Shown in pieces: positions 1-6,385 of a stretch of 14,674 bases of DNA; the first letter of the stretch is position 1; every line of letters begins with the position of its first letter. A program made the translations under genes and the position numbers. The stretch covers positions 1-14,674 of the forward strand of contig CAMLNE010000065.1 in assembly GCA_946481265.1 (NCBI GenBank), given 5' to 3'. The notes beneath the pieces are model-generated. The model was not told the DNA's origin. It saw only the letters and a list, made by a program, of their open reading frames with translations, and did no database searches. The stretch is from an uncultured Panacagrimonas sp. (GTDB lineage: Bacteria; Pseudomonadota; Gammaproteobacteria; Nevskiales; Nevskiaceae).

Positions 1-1047
1 CATGCCCGACATCATGCAGGAGCCGATCATGGCCAGGACGATCACGCCGCCCAGCAGCAGCGCGTCCGCATTGCCGCCGCGGCTGGCGGTCCACCACATC
101 GCGATGCCGGCGACCAGGCCGGTGAACAGCCCGTTGATCGCGCCCAGCATGACCTCCTTGCGCACCAGCCCGCCCACCGCGAATTTCTCGATGTCGCCCA
201 GCGTGATGCCGCGCAGGGTGATCGCCAGCGCCTGGCAGCCGGTGTTGCCGCTCTGGCCGGCGAGGATCGGCAGGAAGGCGGCGAGCGCGACGATCTGGGT
301 GATCGTGCCCTCGAACATGCTCACCACGAAACCGGCGAGAAAGGCGCTCAGCAGGTTCACCTGCAGCCAGGGATGGCGCATGCGGAACGCCGCCCAGAAG
401 CTGGTGGCCAGCCGCTCCTCCTTGTCCACGCCGACCATCTGGCCCGACTGCGCGCTGATCTCCACCGCCTGGCGTTCGAACAGCCGCCAGCCGCGCACCA
501 GGCCCACCACGTGCCGCTCGCCATCCACCACCGGGTAGACCGGGTAGTGACGGTGCAGCGCAGCCTTGATCGCCTCGCCTGCCTGCATGTCCACCGGGAT
601 GCAGAACGGATCCGGCAGCATCACCTCGGCCAGGGTCTCGCCCGGCTCGGCCAGCAGCAGGTCGCGGATCACCACCATGCCGATGAGCCTTTCGTCGGAA
701 TCGGTGATGTAGAGATAGGTGATCTGCTGAGGCGTGGGATGGGCGCGCAGGAACGCGATGGCGCGCTCCACCGTGGTCGCCGCCGGCAGCAGGGCCAGCG
801 CCGGTTCCATCATCTCGTGCACCGTGCCTTCGACCGCCTCGGCCAGCTCCTGCGCCGCCTGCCGGCGCAGTTCGGCGGGGAGATGGAGCTGGATGCGATC
901 GGCCAGCTCCGAGGGCAGCTCGGCAAGCGCCTCGCCGACGCGCTCCGGCGTCTCGCGGCTGAGCAGCTCGGCGGCATCCAGCGGCACACGCGCGCGAACC
1001 GCGCGGACCAGCCGGGCCAGGTCGGCCTGATCGGAGGACTCGGTCAT
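1..1047 (-). CDS. mgtE: MgtE-family magnesium transporter, C-terminus beyond left edge
   Basis: This is an inner-membrane Mg2+ channel of the MgtE family; 349 residues are visible and the rest lies left of the window. Residues 1-76 form a short helical, acidic N-terminal region. Residues about 77-190 form a CBS pair, with YLYITDSDERLIG and RDLLLAEP in the first repeat and YPVVDGERHVVGLVRG in the second. In the family the CBS pair senses cytosolic Mg2+. From about residue 228 the channel domain begins; it contains the signature LPILAGQSGNTGCQAL at 259-274. The pore aspartate known from Thermus MgtE would fall outside the window. The start is the ATG at 1045-1047, downstream of a plausible promoter (TTGTCA, 18 bp, CATGAT). 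The ribosome site is weak. The segment before the CBS pair is shorter than the roughly 130 residues of the Thermus protein. The gene diverges from the methyltransferase gene. Confidence 0.93.
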   Translation of the reverse strand, partial: MTESSDQADLARLVRAVRARVPLDAAELLSRETPERVGEALAELPSELADRIQLHLPAELRRQAAQELAEAVEGTVHEMMEPALALLPAATTVERAIAFLRAHPTPQQITYLYITDSDERLIGMVVIRDLLLAEPGETLAEVMLPDPFCIPVDMQAGEAIKAALHRHYPVYPVVDGERHVVGLVRGWRLFERQAVEISAQSGQMVGVDKEERLATSFWAAFRMRHPWLQVNLLSAFLAGFVVSMFEGTITQIVALAAFLPILAGQSGNTGCQALAITLRGITLGDIEKFAVGGLVRKEVMLGAINGLFTGLVAGIAMWWTASRGGNADALLLGGVIVLAMIGSCMMSGM

Positions 1048-1079
1048 CGGCGTCTCGGGGTCCGGCGGGGCGGGCCTGA

Positions 1080-1109
1080 ATCATGTTCGCCGGACTGCGC
1101 GGGTGACAA
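1080..1109 (-). promoter_or_regulatory. Putative mgtE promoter
   Basis: Read on the minus strand, TTGTCA (1104-1109) matches the -35 consensus at five of six bases. It lies 18 bp before CATGAT (1080-1085), a four-of-six -10 match. Transcription would start near 1073 and leave a leader of about 26 nt. That is far too short for an M-box Mg2+ riboswitch or a structured leader. Confidence 0.45.
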
Positions 1110-1206
1110 GCGGGAAAGCGCGCTGCATGCGATGCCCGATCCGGCCGCGTTCGCCGGCCCGGATCGGCCGGCTTCCGCCGCGGTCTGGCGGCTGCACGAC
1201 GGCTGG

Positions 1207-1212
1207 CACAAT
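1207..1212 (+). promoter_or_regulatory. Putative -10 box of the methyltransferase gene
   Basis: CACAAT in the context GGCACAATGG matches the -10 consensus at four of six bases. No good -35 box is visible. Transcription would begin near 1219, which leaves a 20-odd nt leader before the ATG at 1241. It would also place the in-frame ATG at 1211 upstream of the transcript. Confidence 0.35.
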
Positions 1213-1240
1213 GGCCCGGACTCAACGCCGCGCCGCCCCG

Positions 1241-1999
1241 ATGGCCGAACCGCTCTACTACGACTTCTCGCAGCTGTTCGACGCCGACGAGTACCTCTAT
1301 TTCATGGAGGACACGCTGCGCGCCGAGAACACGGCGGCACAGGTCGACTTCATCGAACGGGCGCTGGCCCTGCACCCCGGCCAGCGCGTGCTGGACCTGG
1401 GCTGCGGCCACGGCCGGCACGCCATCGCGCTGGCACGGCGGGGATACCGCGTGACCGGCGTCGACCTGTCGGAGAGCTTCCTGGGCGTGGCACGTGCCGA
1501 CGCGCGGGCCGCCGGTGTCGAGGTGGACTTCGTGCACGGCGACATCGGCGCCTTCGAGGCGCGCGAGGCATTCGACGCGGTGGTCTGCCTGTTCGATGCC
1601 TTCGGCTTCTTCGATGACGCCCACTGCCTGCGCATCCTGCGCAACGCGCACGCGGCCCTGGCGCCGGGCGCAGCGCTGCTGCTGGACCTGTGCACGCGGG
1701 AGTGGATGCTGCGCCAGCCGCCGGCGACGGTGGTCGACAAGGGCAATGGCGACCTGATGATCGACCGTCAGCAGTTCGATCTCGAAAGCAGTCGGCTGGT
1801 GGACCGGCGCACGACGCTGCGCGGCAACACGCGGCGCGACCTGATGTTCTCCGTGCGCCTGTTCGCCTTCACCGAGATCCGCAGCCTGATGGCGATGGCC
1901 GGGCTCGGGATCGCGTCCACCTTCGGTGGATTCGACGGTGCCCCCCTGTCGCCCGACCGGCCGCGCACCCTGGTGGTCGCAAGGAAACCCGCCGCCTGA
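1241..1999 (+). CDS. Class I SAM-dependent methyltransferase
   Basis: This is a predicted cytoplasmic methyltransferase of 252 residues with a Rossmann-like SAM-binding fold. Motif I is VLDLGCGHGRHA at 50-61, whose glycines would hold the methionine part of SAM. The acidic end of the second strand is VTGVDLS at 71-77, and GDIGAFE (100-106) is the usual adenine-contacting segment. The C-terminal half carries a mostly beta region ending TLVVARKPAA. The fold resembles the Methyltransf_25/ubiE-like group, but the substrate cannot be read from the sequence. I chose ATG 1241 because MAEPLYYDFSQLF begins the globular part; ATG 1211 is an in-frame alternative that lies inside the putative -10 box. 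Neither has a strong ribosome site. The stop codon sits in the loop of a hairpin shared with the convergent monooxygenase gene. Confidence 0.88.
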   Translation: MAEPLYYDFSQLFDADEYLYFMEDTLRAENTAAQVDFIERALALHPGQRVLDLGCGHGRHAIALARRGYRVTGVDLSESFLGVARADARAAGVEVDFVHGDIGAFEAREAFDAVVCLFDAFGFFDDAHCLRILRNAHAALAPGAALLLDLCTREWMLRQPPATVVDKGNGDLMIDRQQFDLESSRLVDRRTTLRGNTRRDLMFSVRLFAFTEIRSLMAMAGLGIASTFGGFDGAPLSPDRPRTLVVARKPAA

Positions 2000-2009
2000 G
2001 GGCGGCGGG
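1988..2009. terminator. Hairpin between the convergent methyltransferase and monooxygenase genes
   Basis: A perfect 9-bp stem, CCCGCCGCC (1988-1996) with GGCGGCGGG (2001-2009), closes a TGAG loop that contains the methyltransferase stop codon. For minus-strand transcripts it is followed by TTTCCTT, a weak T-tract. For plus-strand transcripts it is followed by AAATG. It is therefore a better terminator for the monooxygenase gene. Confidence 0.5.
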
Positions 2010-2029
2010 AAATGCCGGCGCCGGCGGAT

Positions 2030-3064
2030 TCAGCGAGCGTCGAACGCCGGCATCACGTGCTGGCTGAACAGTTCCACCGATCGGGTCACCTGCTCCAGGC
2101 TCAGGTCACCGAACGCGAACCAGGACACCAGGTAGCTCATCGTGGTGCGCTCGGCTTCGGCCAGTACGAAGTTGCGCACGGTTTCCGGCGAGCCGGCGAT
2201 GCCGTTGCCGACCGCCTCGACCTCGTCCCAGGTCTCCGGATAGAGCGCGGCGATCGGCGGGTAGGCGATGCGCACCGAGGTGCCGTTGTCGCGCCACAGC
2301 CGGTCGAAGCTGTCGACCCAGCGTGCGTAGGCCCGTCGCGCGAGTTCCTTGGCCTCGCGGTCGGTGTCGGCCACCACCACGTGGCGACTCATGCCGATCA
2401 GCGGCAGGCGGTCCGCCGGCTTGCCCAGCTTCGCCCACTCGGCGCGGTAACGCTGCGCGATGTGGCGCGCGCCCTCGTCCAGCGCCAGCGTGACGATGTT
2501 GACGTCGTGCGCGGCGGCCCAGGCGGTGGTGTCGGGCGTCAGGATGCCGTACCAGAGTTCGGGATGCGGCTGCTGCAGCGGCTTGAGCGTCATCGGCACG
2601 TTCTCGTACTGGTAGTGCCGCCCCTTGAACGTGACCCGCTCCTCGTGCAGGCCCTGCATCAGGACCTCGAAGGCTTCGGTGTACATCTCCTGGACCTTGG
2701 ACAGGTCGACGCCGAACAGCTTGAGTTCGTGCGGCGATACGCCGCGCCCGACGCCGAGCATGAGCCGTCCGCGGCTCAGGTGATCGAGCATGCAGACCTC
2801 CTCGATCAGGCGCAGCGGGTGGTACATCGGCAGCATGTACACCAGCGGCCCGATGCGGATGCGCCGGGTGCGCTGTGCCACCGCCGACAGCAGCACGCTG
2901 GGCGACGGCGCAAAGCCCAGTGGCGTGCCGTGGTGTTCGGCCACGTGGTAGCCGTGCAGGCCGCAGCGGTCATAGACCTCGGCCAGTCGCAGGCGCTGCT
3001 CGAAGTGGTCCGCCAGCGACGCGCCGCCGCCCGCATCGACATGATCGAAGACACCGAATTTCAT
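2030..3064 (-). CDS. LLM-class flavin-dependent oxidoreductase (luciferase-like monooxygenase)
   Basis: This 344-residue protein belongs to the bacterial luciferase-like family. These are TIM-barrel enzymes that use reduced FMN (or F420 in other branches) supplied by a reductase to oxygenate small molecules. Visible family landmarks are the N-terminal strand MKFGVFDHVD, the helix and strand ending HGYHVAEHHGTPLGFAPSP (EHH at 43-45), GPLVYMLPMYHPLRLIEEV (73-91), and LDHLSRGRLMLGVGRG (93-108), the usual barrel motif after the active-site strands. The length is typical. The start ATG at 3062-3064 follows a strong AGGGGAG ribosome site about 5 nt upstream. An upstream in-frame extension exists but lacks the family N-terminus. 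No reductase or pathway gene lies beside it, so the substrate is unknown. It is probably monocistronic and converges with the methyltransferase gene. Confidence 0.9.
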   Translation of the reverse strand: MKFGVFDHVDAGGGASLADHFEQRLRLAEVYDRCGLHGYHVAEHHGTPLGFAPSPSVLLSAVAQRTRRIRIGPLVYMLPMYHPLRLIEEVCMLDHLSRGRLMLGVGRGVSPHELKLFGVDLSKVQEMYTEAFEVLMQGLHEERVTFKGRHYQYENVPMTLKPLQQPHPELWYGILTPDTTAWAAAHDVNIVTLALDEGARHIAQRYRAEWAKLGKPADRLPLIGMSRHVVVADTDREAKELARRAYARWVDSFDRLWRDNGTSVRIAYPPIAALYPETWDEVEAVGNGIAGSPETVRNFVLAEAERTTMSYLVSWFAFGDLSLEQVTRSVELFSQHVMPAFDAR

Positions 3065-3130
3065 GCCGCTCCCCTGGTCCGGCCGCGCGATTCGCGGTCC
3101 CCAGCATGCGCCCGCAGGGGCCTCAGACCG

Positions 3131-3148
3131 ATCCGGCCGCGACCGGAT
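3131..3148. repeat. Inverted repeat in the monooxygenase/lipoprotein divergent region
   Basis: ATCCGG (3131-3136) and CCGGAT (3143-3148) form a perfect 6-bp inverted repeat around CCGCGA. It lies in the 215-bp gap between two divergent genes. It could be a dimeric regulator site or a chance GC-rich palindrome; nothing else supports a regulatory role. The rest of this gap holds only the putative -10 box at 3245-3250. Confidence 0.25.
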
Positions 3149-3244
3149 TGACGCCGGCGCACCGCCGTGATCCCCCATCGCCTCTTCGAAGCCAAAGCCT
3201 GCATCGCCGGCGCCGGATGCTCCAGGAAGGCCGCGCAGGCAGGC

Positions 3245-3250
3245 TAGACT
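3245..3250 (+). promoter_or_regulatory. Putative -10 box of the lipoprotein gene
   Basis: TAGACT in the context GGCTAGACT matches TATAAT at four of six bases. The same nine bases recur before the YIP1 gene (9391-9399). Transcription from about 3257 would leave the GGGGAG ribosome site and the GTG start at 3280 correctly downstream. No clear -35 box is visible. Confidence 0.4.
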
Positions 3251-3279
3251 TTCGGGCGTCCATGGGGAGCGGCCTACGC

Positions 3280-3879
3280 GTGAAACGACTTCTGATCCTG
3301 TCCAGCGCCGCGCTGGCGCTGGGCGCCTGCGCACAAATCCAGGTCAATCACTACCTGCCATCCGGCGATGGCGAGCTGCGCAACCGCTCGCTGTGCACCT
3401 TCGGCCTGCGCGACGAGCTCGAGATGCCGATCGGCGGCAACATGAAGATCCGCATCTGGGGCGGCGACCCGGATGCCTCCGCCCTGTCGGCGCGCGTGCA
3501 GATGCTGGTTCCGGAGGGCCAGGGCATGCGTTTCCTGACCAACCGCGTCACGCTGTACACGAAGGCGGCGACCGAACCGACCGAAGTCTTCTTCACCGGC
3601 ATCACGACGGCCTGCGCGCCGGAGGCCACGTCCTGCCAGTCTCGCTTCGCGCCGACCGACTGGCTGCAGGGCGGCACCGTGCCGGGCAGCAATGTGCTGA
3701 CGCCGACCGAGCCCAAGACCTACCGCCTCGACGTGGCCGTCCCGGTGCCGCCCGGCGAGGCGTACACGCTCAAGCTTCCCGACATCGAGATGAGCGGCAG
3801 GATCCGGCCGGGGCCGACGGTGCGCTTCGACAAGAGCACCACGCCGGCCGCCACCAATCTCAGCGTCTGCCAGCCCTAG
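3280..3879 (+). CDS. Putative lipoprotein of unknown family
   Basis: This predicted lipoprotein has 199 residues and belongs to no family I recognise. The N-terminus MKRLLILSSAALALGAC is a classic lipoprotein signal: two basic residues, a hydrophobic stretch and the lipobox LGAC, with lipidated Cys17. The mature part is polar and beta-rich, with four further cysteines (C39, C112, C119, C197) that could form disulfides in the periplasm. It has many Pro, Gly and Thr residues and no transmembrane segment after the signal. The residues after Cys17 are AQIQ, not Asp, so E. coli rules would predict outer-membrane sorting. The start is GTG 3280 with GGGGAG 10 nt upstream; the in-frame ATG 3262 would overlap that site and add a poor MGSGLR extension. 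It converges on the next gene with only 11 bp between stop codons. Confidence 0.8.
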   Translation: MKRLLILSSAALALGACAQIQVNHYLPSGDGELRNRSLCTFGLRDELEMPIGGNMKIRIWGGDPDASALSARVQMLVPEGQGMRFLTNRVTLYTKAATEPTEVFFTGITTACAPEATSCQSRFAPTDWLQGGTVPGSNVLTPTEPKTYRLDVAVPVPPGEAYTLKLPDIEMSGRIRPGPTVRFDKSTTPAATNLSVCQP

Positions 3880-3911
3880 CCGCGCCAGGCTCAGCCCGCC
3901 TGTGCCGCGGC
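3879..3911. terminator. Hairpin across the lipoprotein/small exported protein junction
   Basis: Outer arms GCCGCG (3879-3884) and CGCGGC (3906-3911) and inner arms CAGGC (3886-3890) and GCCTG (3898-3902) form one interrupted stem with a 7-nt loop. It spans the last base of one stop codon and all of the other, so it is placed to end both transcripts. There is no T-tract on either side. Confidence 0.4.
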
Positions 3912-4271
3912 CTCGAGTTTCCTCTGCGCCTGCTCGAGCTGGTGCTCGTAGTCCTGCCGGGCAGTGTCCAGGCAATCGTCGCGGGCGGGCTGCGGCTGTG
4001 CCTGACAGCGCTGCCGCGCCGTTTCGTGGGCCGCCTCCGCCTGTTCCTTGTTGATGCGGAACGCCGCGCGCGCGGCCTCGTCCGGATTCTCGGCCAGCGA
4101 GGGGTCCTTCACGGCATCGCGGTGCGCGTCGCGTACCTCGCGCACGCCCTCCTGGTGCGCGGCGAGCGTGTCGTCCACCGCTTCGGCCGGCGTCTCGGCG
4201 TTGCGGTTGCAGGCAGCCTGCGACATCGCGAGCAATGAGGCCATGACCAGGCCGGTGAGGATTCGCTTCAT
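3891..4271 (-). CDS. Small exported charged helical protein, possible lipoprotein
   Basis: This 126-residue protein belongs to no family I recognise. The N-terminus MKRILTGLVMASLLAMSQAAC is a signal peptide. Cys21 could be lipidated, but the box reads QAAC instead of L-x-x-C, so cleavage by signal peptidase I after SQA is equally possible. The mature part is highly charged and rich in Ala, Glu, Gln and Arg, and it is predicted to be mostly alpha-helical. It contains a short Cys-bounded loop (RCQAQPQPARDDCLD) that could close by a disulfide. The C-terminal stretch YEHQLEQAQRKLEAAAQ looks like a short coiled coil. The start ATG at 4269-4271 has an AGGAGA ribosome site 6 nt upstream. CACAAC (4290-4295, minus) is a possible -10 box. 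It diverges from the YjdF gene and converges with the lipoprotein gene. Confidence 0.78.
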   Translation of the reverse strand: MKRILTGLVMASLLAMSQAACNRNAETPAEAVDDTLAAHQEGVREVRDAHRDAVKDPSLAENPDEAARAAFRINKEQAEAAHETARQRCQAQPQPARDDCLDTARQDYEHQLEQAQRKLEAAAQAG

Positions 4272-4390
4272 CGTCTTCTCCTGAATGGCGTTGTGGCACC
4301 ACCGTCAGGTTTCGTGCCCGCCGGAGGGGGCCCTGCGCGTCGCCCAAGACGCGCCAAACCGGGCGGCCGGCGGCCCACCTGCGCGTGGGG

Positions 4391-4396
4391 TATCGT
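4391..4396 (+). promoter_or_regulatory. Putative -10 box of the yjdF-like gene
   Basis: TATCGT, preceded by GGGG, matches the -10 consensus at four of six bases, including TAT and the final T. It lies 32 nt before the chosen ATG, so the leader would be about 25 nt. No clear -35 box is seen. Confidence 0.35.
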
Positions 4397-4428
4397 TCGA
4401 ACTGCACGACGGCAGCGGGCACGTTGCG

Positions 4429-5151
4429 ATGATCCATCCTCACAAGCGCTACCTGGCGGTGCTCGGCGTCCTGTTCGGACTGATCTGGATCGGCCTGGCC
4501 ATCGAGCCGTTCGATCGCCATGACTGGGCGCTGGAGAACGTCCTGGTCGTCGCCTTCGCGATCGGCCTGGCGGCGAGCCATCGGCACTTCACGTTCTCGC
4601 GCGTCTCCTACACGCTGATCTTCGCGTTCCTCTGCCTGCACGCCCTCGGCGCCCACTACACCTACTCCGAGGTGCCGTACGACGCCTGGTTTCAGGCCCT
4701 CACCGGCTCGACCTTCAACGAGTTGATGGGCTGGGAGCGCAACCATTTCGACCGGCTGGTGCACTTCTGCTACGGCCTGCTGTTCGCCTACCCGCTGCGC
4801 GAGGTGTTCCTGCGCGTGGCACAGGCCCGTGGCTTCTGGGGCTATTTCCTGCCGCTGGATTTCACCCTGTCCACCTCGGCCGTGTTCGAGCTCTTCGAGT
4901 GGGCGGCCGCGACCTTCTTCGGCGGTGACCTGGGCGTCGCCTACCTGGGCACGCAGGGCGACGTCTGGGATGCGCACAAGGACATGCTGCTGGCGGCCGT
5001 CGGTGCCACCGCGGCCATGCTCATCACCGCGGCGCTCAACGCCATGCTGCAGCGCGACTTCGCCCGCGAATGGAGCGAGAGCCTGAGCGTGAAGGATCAC
5101 CAGCCACTGGGCGAGGACGAGTACGCGCGCATGACGAGGCCCGCGGGCTGA
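4429..5151 (+). CDS. yjdF: YjdF/DUF2238 family inner-membrane protein
   Basis: This is a 240-residue polytopic membrane protein of the YjdF (DUF2238) family, whose biochemical role is unknown. About six hydrophobic segments are visible, near residues 8-24, 35-50, 58-75, 110-127, 137-165 and 186-204. Family landmarks are HALGAHYTYSEVPYDAW (71-87), HFDRLVHFCYGLLFAYP (106-122) and GTQGDVWDAHKDM (174-186). These hold conserved His and Asp residues close to the membrane. The tail after 205 is polar and probably cytoplasmic. The family usually has about 200 residues, so the extra length is this tail. I chose ATG 4429 because an upstream in-frame extension has no hydrophobic or conserved part and the putative -10 box lies before 4429. 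The ribosome site is weak. It converges with the DUF2058 gene. Confidence 0.88.
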   Translation: MIHPHKRYLAVLGVLFGLIWIGLAIEPFDRHDWALENVLVVAFAIGLAASHRHFTFSRVSYTLIFAFLCLHALGAHYTYSEVPYDAWFQALTGSTFNELMGWERNHFDRLVHFCYGLLFAYPLREVFLRVAQARGFWGYFLPLDFTLSTSAVFELFEWAAATFFGGDLGVAYLGTQGDVWDAHKDMLLAAVGATAAMLITAALNAMLQRDFAREWSESLSVKDHQPLGEDEYARMTRPAG

Positions 5152-5175
5152 GGGCCGACGGCCAATGACCGGCTT

Positions 5176-5195
5176 CGCGCGCTACCGGGCGCGCG
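5176..5195. terminator. Hairpin between the yjdF-like and DUF2058 genes
   Basis: A 7-bp stem, CGCGCGC (5176-5182) with GCGCGCG (5189-5195), closes a 6-nt loop. It lies in the 50-bp gap between two convergent genes, 7 nt from the DUF2058 stop. No T-tract follows in either direction. Confidence 0.4.
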
Positions 5196-5201
5196 TCGGC
5201 A

Positions 5202-5762
5202 TCACCACATCAGGTCGTCAGGCACCTTGTAGTCGCGATACGGATCCTCTTCGTCGGATCCACCGGCGACCGCCTCGCCCGTCGAGCCGCCGGCGGCGGG
5301 CGTCACCGCCGCATGCGGATCGCGCTCGCGGATGCGCTGGCCGATGTCGGCCGGCACGATCTCGTAGCGGCCATCGCAGCGCACCAGCACCCAGGTGCCG
5401 GCGACCAGCTTCTCGCGCATCGCGCGGTCCACCGGGATGCGGCGGATACGCTTGCCGTCCACGAAGTTGTACAGCTCCTCGCCGTCCGCCAGCTTGGGCA
5501 CACGGTGCTGCTCGATGAGCTGGCGCACCTGCGCGCGGCGTGCCTTCTGCTCCAGCTTTTCCTGCTGCTTGCGGTTGAGCTCGGCGTCGCGCACGGCCTT
5601 CTCGGCGGCCGCCTTCTGTTGGGCGAGGACGCGCGGATCGGGTGTCGGCGGCTTCTTGCCCTGCTCGCGGCGCTGGTGGCGCTGCTCGCGGGTGGCCTGC
5701 TGCGCTTTCTTCGGATCGAGCAGGCCGGCCTGCAGGAGCTGGTCGCGAAGGGAGAGGCTCAT
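5202..5762 (-). CDS. DUF2058 (YaiL-type) protein
   Basis: This 186-residue cytoplasmic protein belongs to the DUF2058/YaiL family, often annotated as a nucleoprotein or polynucleotide-associated enzyme. Its function has not been established to my knowledge. The N-terminus SLRDQLLQAGLLDPKKAQQA (3-22) is the characteristic opening. A long Lys/Arg/Gln/Glu-rich helix follows, probably a coiled coil (about 45-85). The globular C-terminal part carries ELYNFVDGKRIRRIPVD (96-112) and WVLVRCDGRYEIVPADI (124-140). The last residues, DPYRDYKVPDDLMW, are the typical family ending. Between 150 and 172 there is an Ala/Gly-rich spacer of low complexity. I chose ATG 5762 from the family N-terminus. An upstream in-frame ATG at 5795 has AAGGAG only 1 nt before it, too close to serve. 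It diverges from the DUF6491-like gene. Confidence 0.9.
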   Translation of the reverse strand: MSLSLRDQLLQAGLLDPKKAQQATREQRHQRREQGKKPPTPDPRVLAQQKAAAEKAVRDAELNRKQQEKLEQKARRAQVRQLIEQHRVPKLADGEELYNFVDGKRIRRIPVDRAMREKLVAGTWVLVRCDGRYEIVPADIGQRIRERDPHAAVTPAAGGSTGEAVAGGSDEEDPYRDYKVPDDLMW

Positions 5763-5859
5763 GGGTCGAACAGGCACGGGCAAGGGGGCGCCCATGCTCC
5801 TTAGTCCCGCGCGGGCGTGCAAGCCCGCCGCGGCAGGTGCGTTGCCTGCGTGGGCACGG

Positions 5860-5865
5860 GACAAT
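5860..5865 (+). promoter_or_regulatory. Putative -10 box of the DUF6491-like gene
   Basis: GACAAT in the context CGGGACAATGCG matches TATAAT at four of six bases. It would give a leader of roughly 40 nt that contains the AGGAG ribosome site at 5897-5901. No -35 box at normal spacing is visible. Confidence 0.35.
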
Positions 5866-5910
5866 GCGCGCAGGCACCGCGTCCGGCCTGCAACCCAGGA
5901 GACCGAAACC

Positions 5911-6321
5911 ATGATTTCCACGACCATCCGATCCCGCTGCGCGGCGCTGCGCCGCGCCGTGCTGGCGCTGTGCGCGCTCGCCGCCGCGCCGCTGGCCTGG
6001 GCCGACGCCGACGCGCGCCTGGCGGTGTTCGGCTACATGCGCGCGCTGCCGGTGGAAACGGTGCCCGACAACATCATCGACGACTGGAAGTACCTCGACG
6101 ATCGCAACGCCCTGGTGTTCCGCCGCGGCCAGGCCTACCTGCTGGCGCTGGGCGCGGCCTGTCCCGAACTGCAGACCGCCGGCGTGATCGGCTTCAACGC
6201 CGCCATCAGCGGCCTGGTGGCGAACAAGACCCTGCTGGTCGGCAGCCGCGCGTCTTCGACCGAGTGCAGCATCGAGCAGATCGTGCGGCTCGAGCGCGTG
6301 GGGCCGTCGGCGGGACGCTGA
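5911..6321 (+). CDS. Exported DUF6491-like protein
   Basis: This 136-residue protein has a Sec signal peptide: Arg-rich start, hydrophobic core AVLALCALAAAPLA, and probable cleavage after AWA at residue 31. The mature part is about 105 residues. The pattern DDWKYLDDRNALVFRRGQAYL followed by LALGAACPEL, then a short variable stretch and ECSIEQIVRLERV, resembles DUF6491-type proteins of Xanthomonadales. Those share a W-x(n)-ALVF core, an exposed YLL-x-L strand and two Cys. Here the Cys are 84 and 119, which could pair in the periplasm. The usual N-terminal Cys of the family is not obvious, so the assignment is tentative. The start ATG 5911 has AGGAG 9 nt upstream. Function is unknown. It converges on msrB. 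Confidence 0.75.
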   Translation: MISTTIRSRCAALRRAVLALCALAAAPLAWADADARLAVFGYMRALPVETVPDNIIDDWKYLDDRNALVFRRGQAYLLALGAACPELQTAGVIGFNAAISGLVANKTLLVGSRASSTECSIEQIVRLERVGPSAGR

Positions 6322-6358
6322 ACAGCGCGACCGGCAGGACCTCGCCGGCCTGCGCCTG

Positions 6359-6385
6359 GCGCTGCGCGCAGCCGGCGCGCAGCGC
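6359..6385. terminator. Hairpin between the DUF6491-like gene and msrB
   Basis: A perfect 11-bp stem, GCGCTGCGCGC (6359-6369) with GCGCGCAGCGC (6375-6385), closes the loop AGCCG. Its last base belongs to the msrB stop codon, and the plus-strand gene ends 37 bp before it. On the plus strand it is followed by TATTCG and on the minus strand by GCCAGG, so there is no proper T-tract. Confidence 0.5.

Noticed and set aside
1048..1240. Mg2+ riboswitch (M-box) upstream of mgtE
   Set aside because: The predicted leader is about 26 nt and the whole divergent gap is 193 bp without a recognisable M-box structure.
373..1617. 414-codon plus-strand frame over mgtE and the methyltransferase gene
   Set aside because: It is antisense to clear MgtE sequence and out of frame with the methyltransferase. 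Its composition is biased and it has no motif.
2012..3151. 379-codon plus-strand frame over the monooxygenase gene
   Set aside because: It is a shadow frame antisense to a complete LLM-family protein with its own ribosome site.
3274..5100. Long minus-strand open frame of 608 codons
   Set aside because: It runs antisense across three well-supported genes, has an Arg/His/Gln-rich composition typical of high-GC shadow frames, and shows no domain.
5793..5795. Alternative start of the DUF2058 protein at ATG 5795 with AAGGAG before it
   Set aside because: The ribosome site is 1 nt from the ATG, too close, and the family N-terminus begins at 5762.
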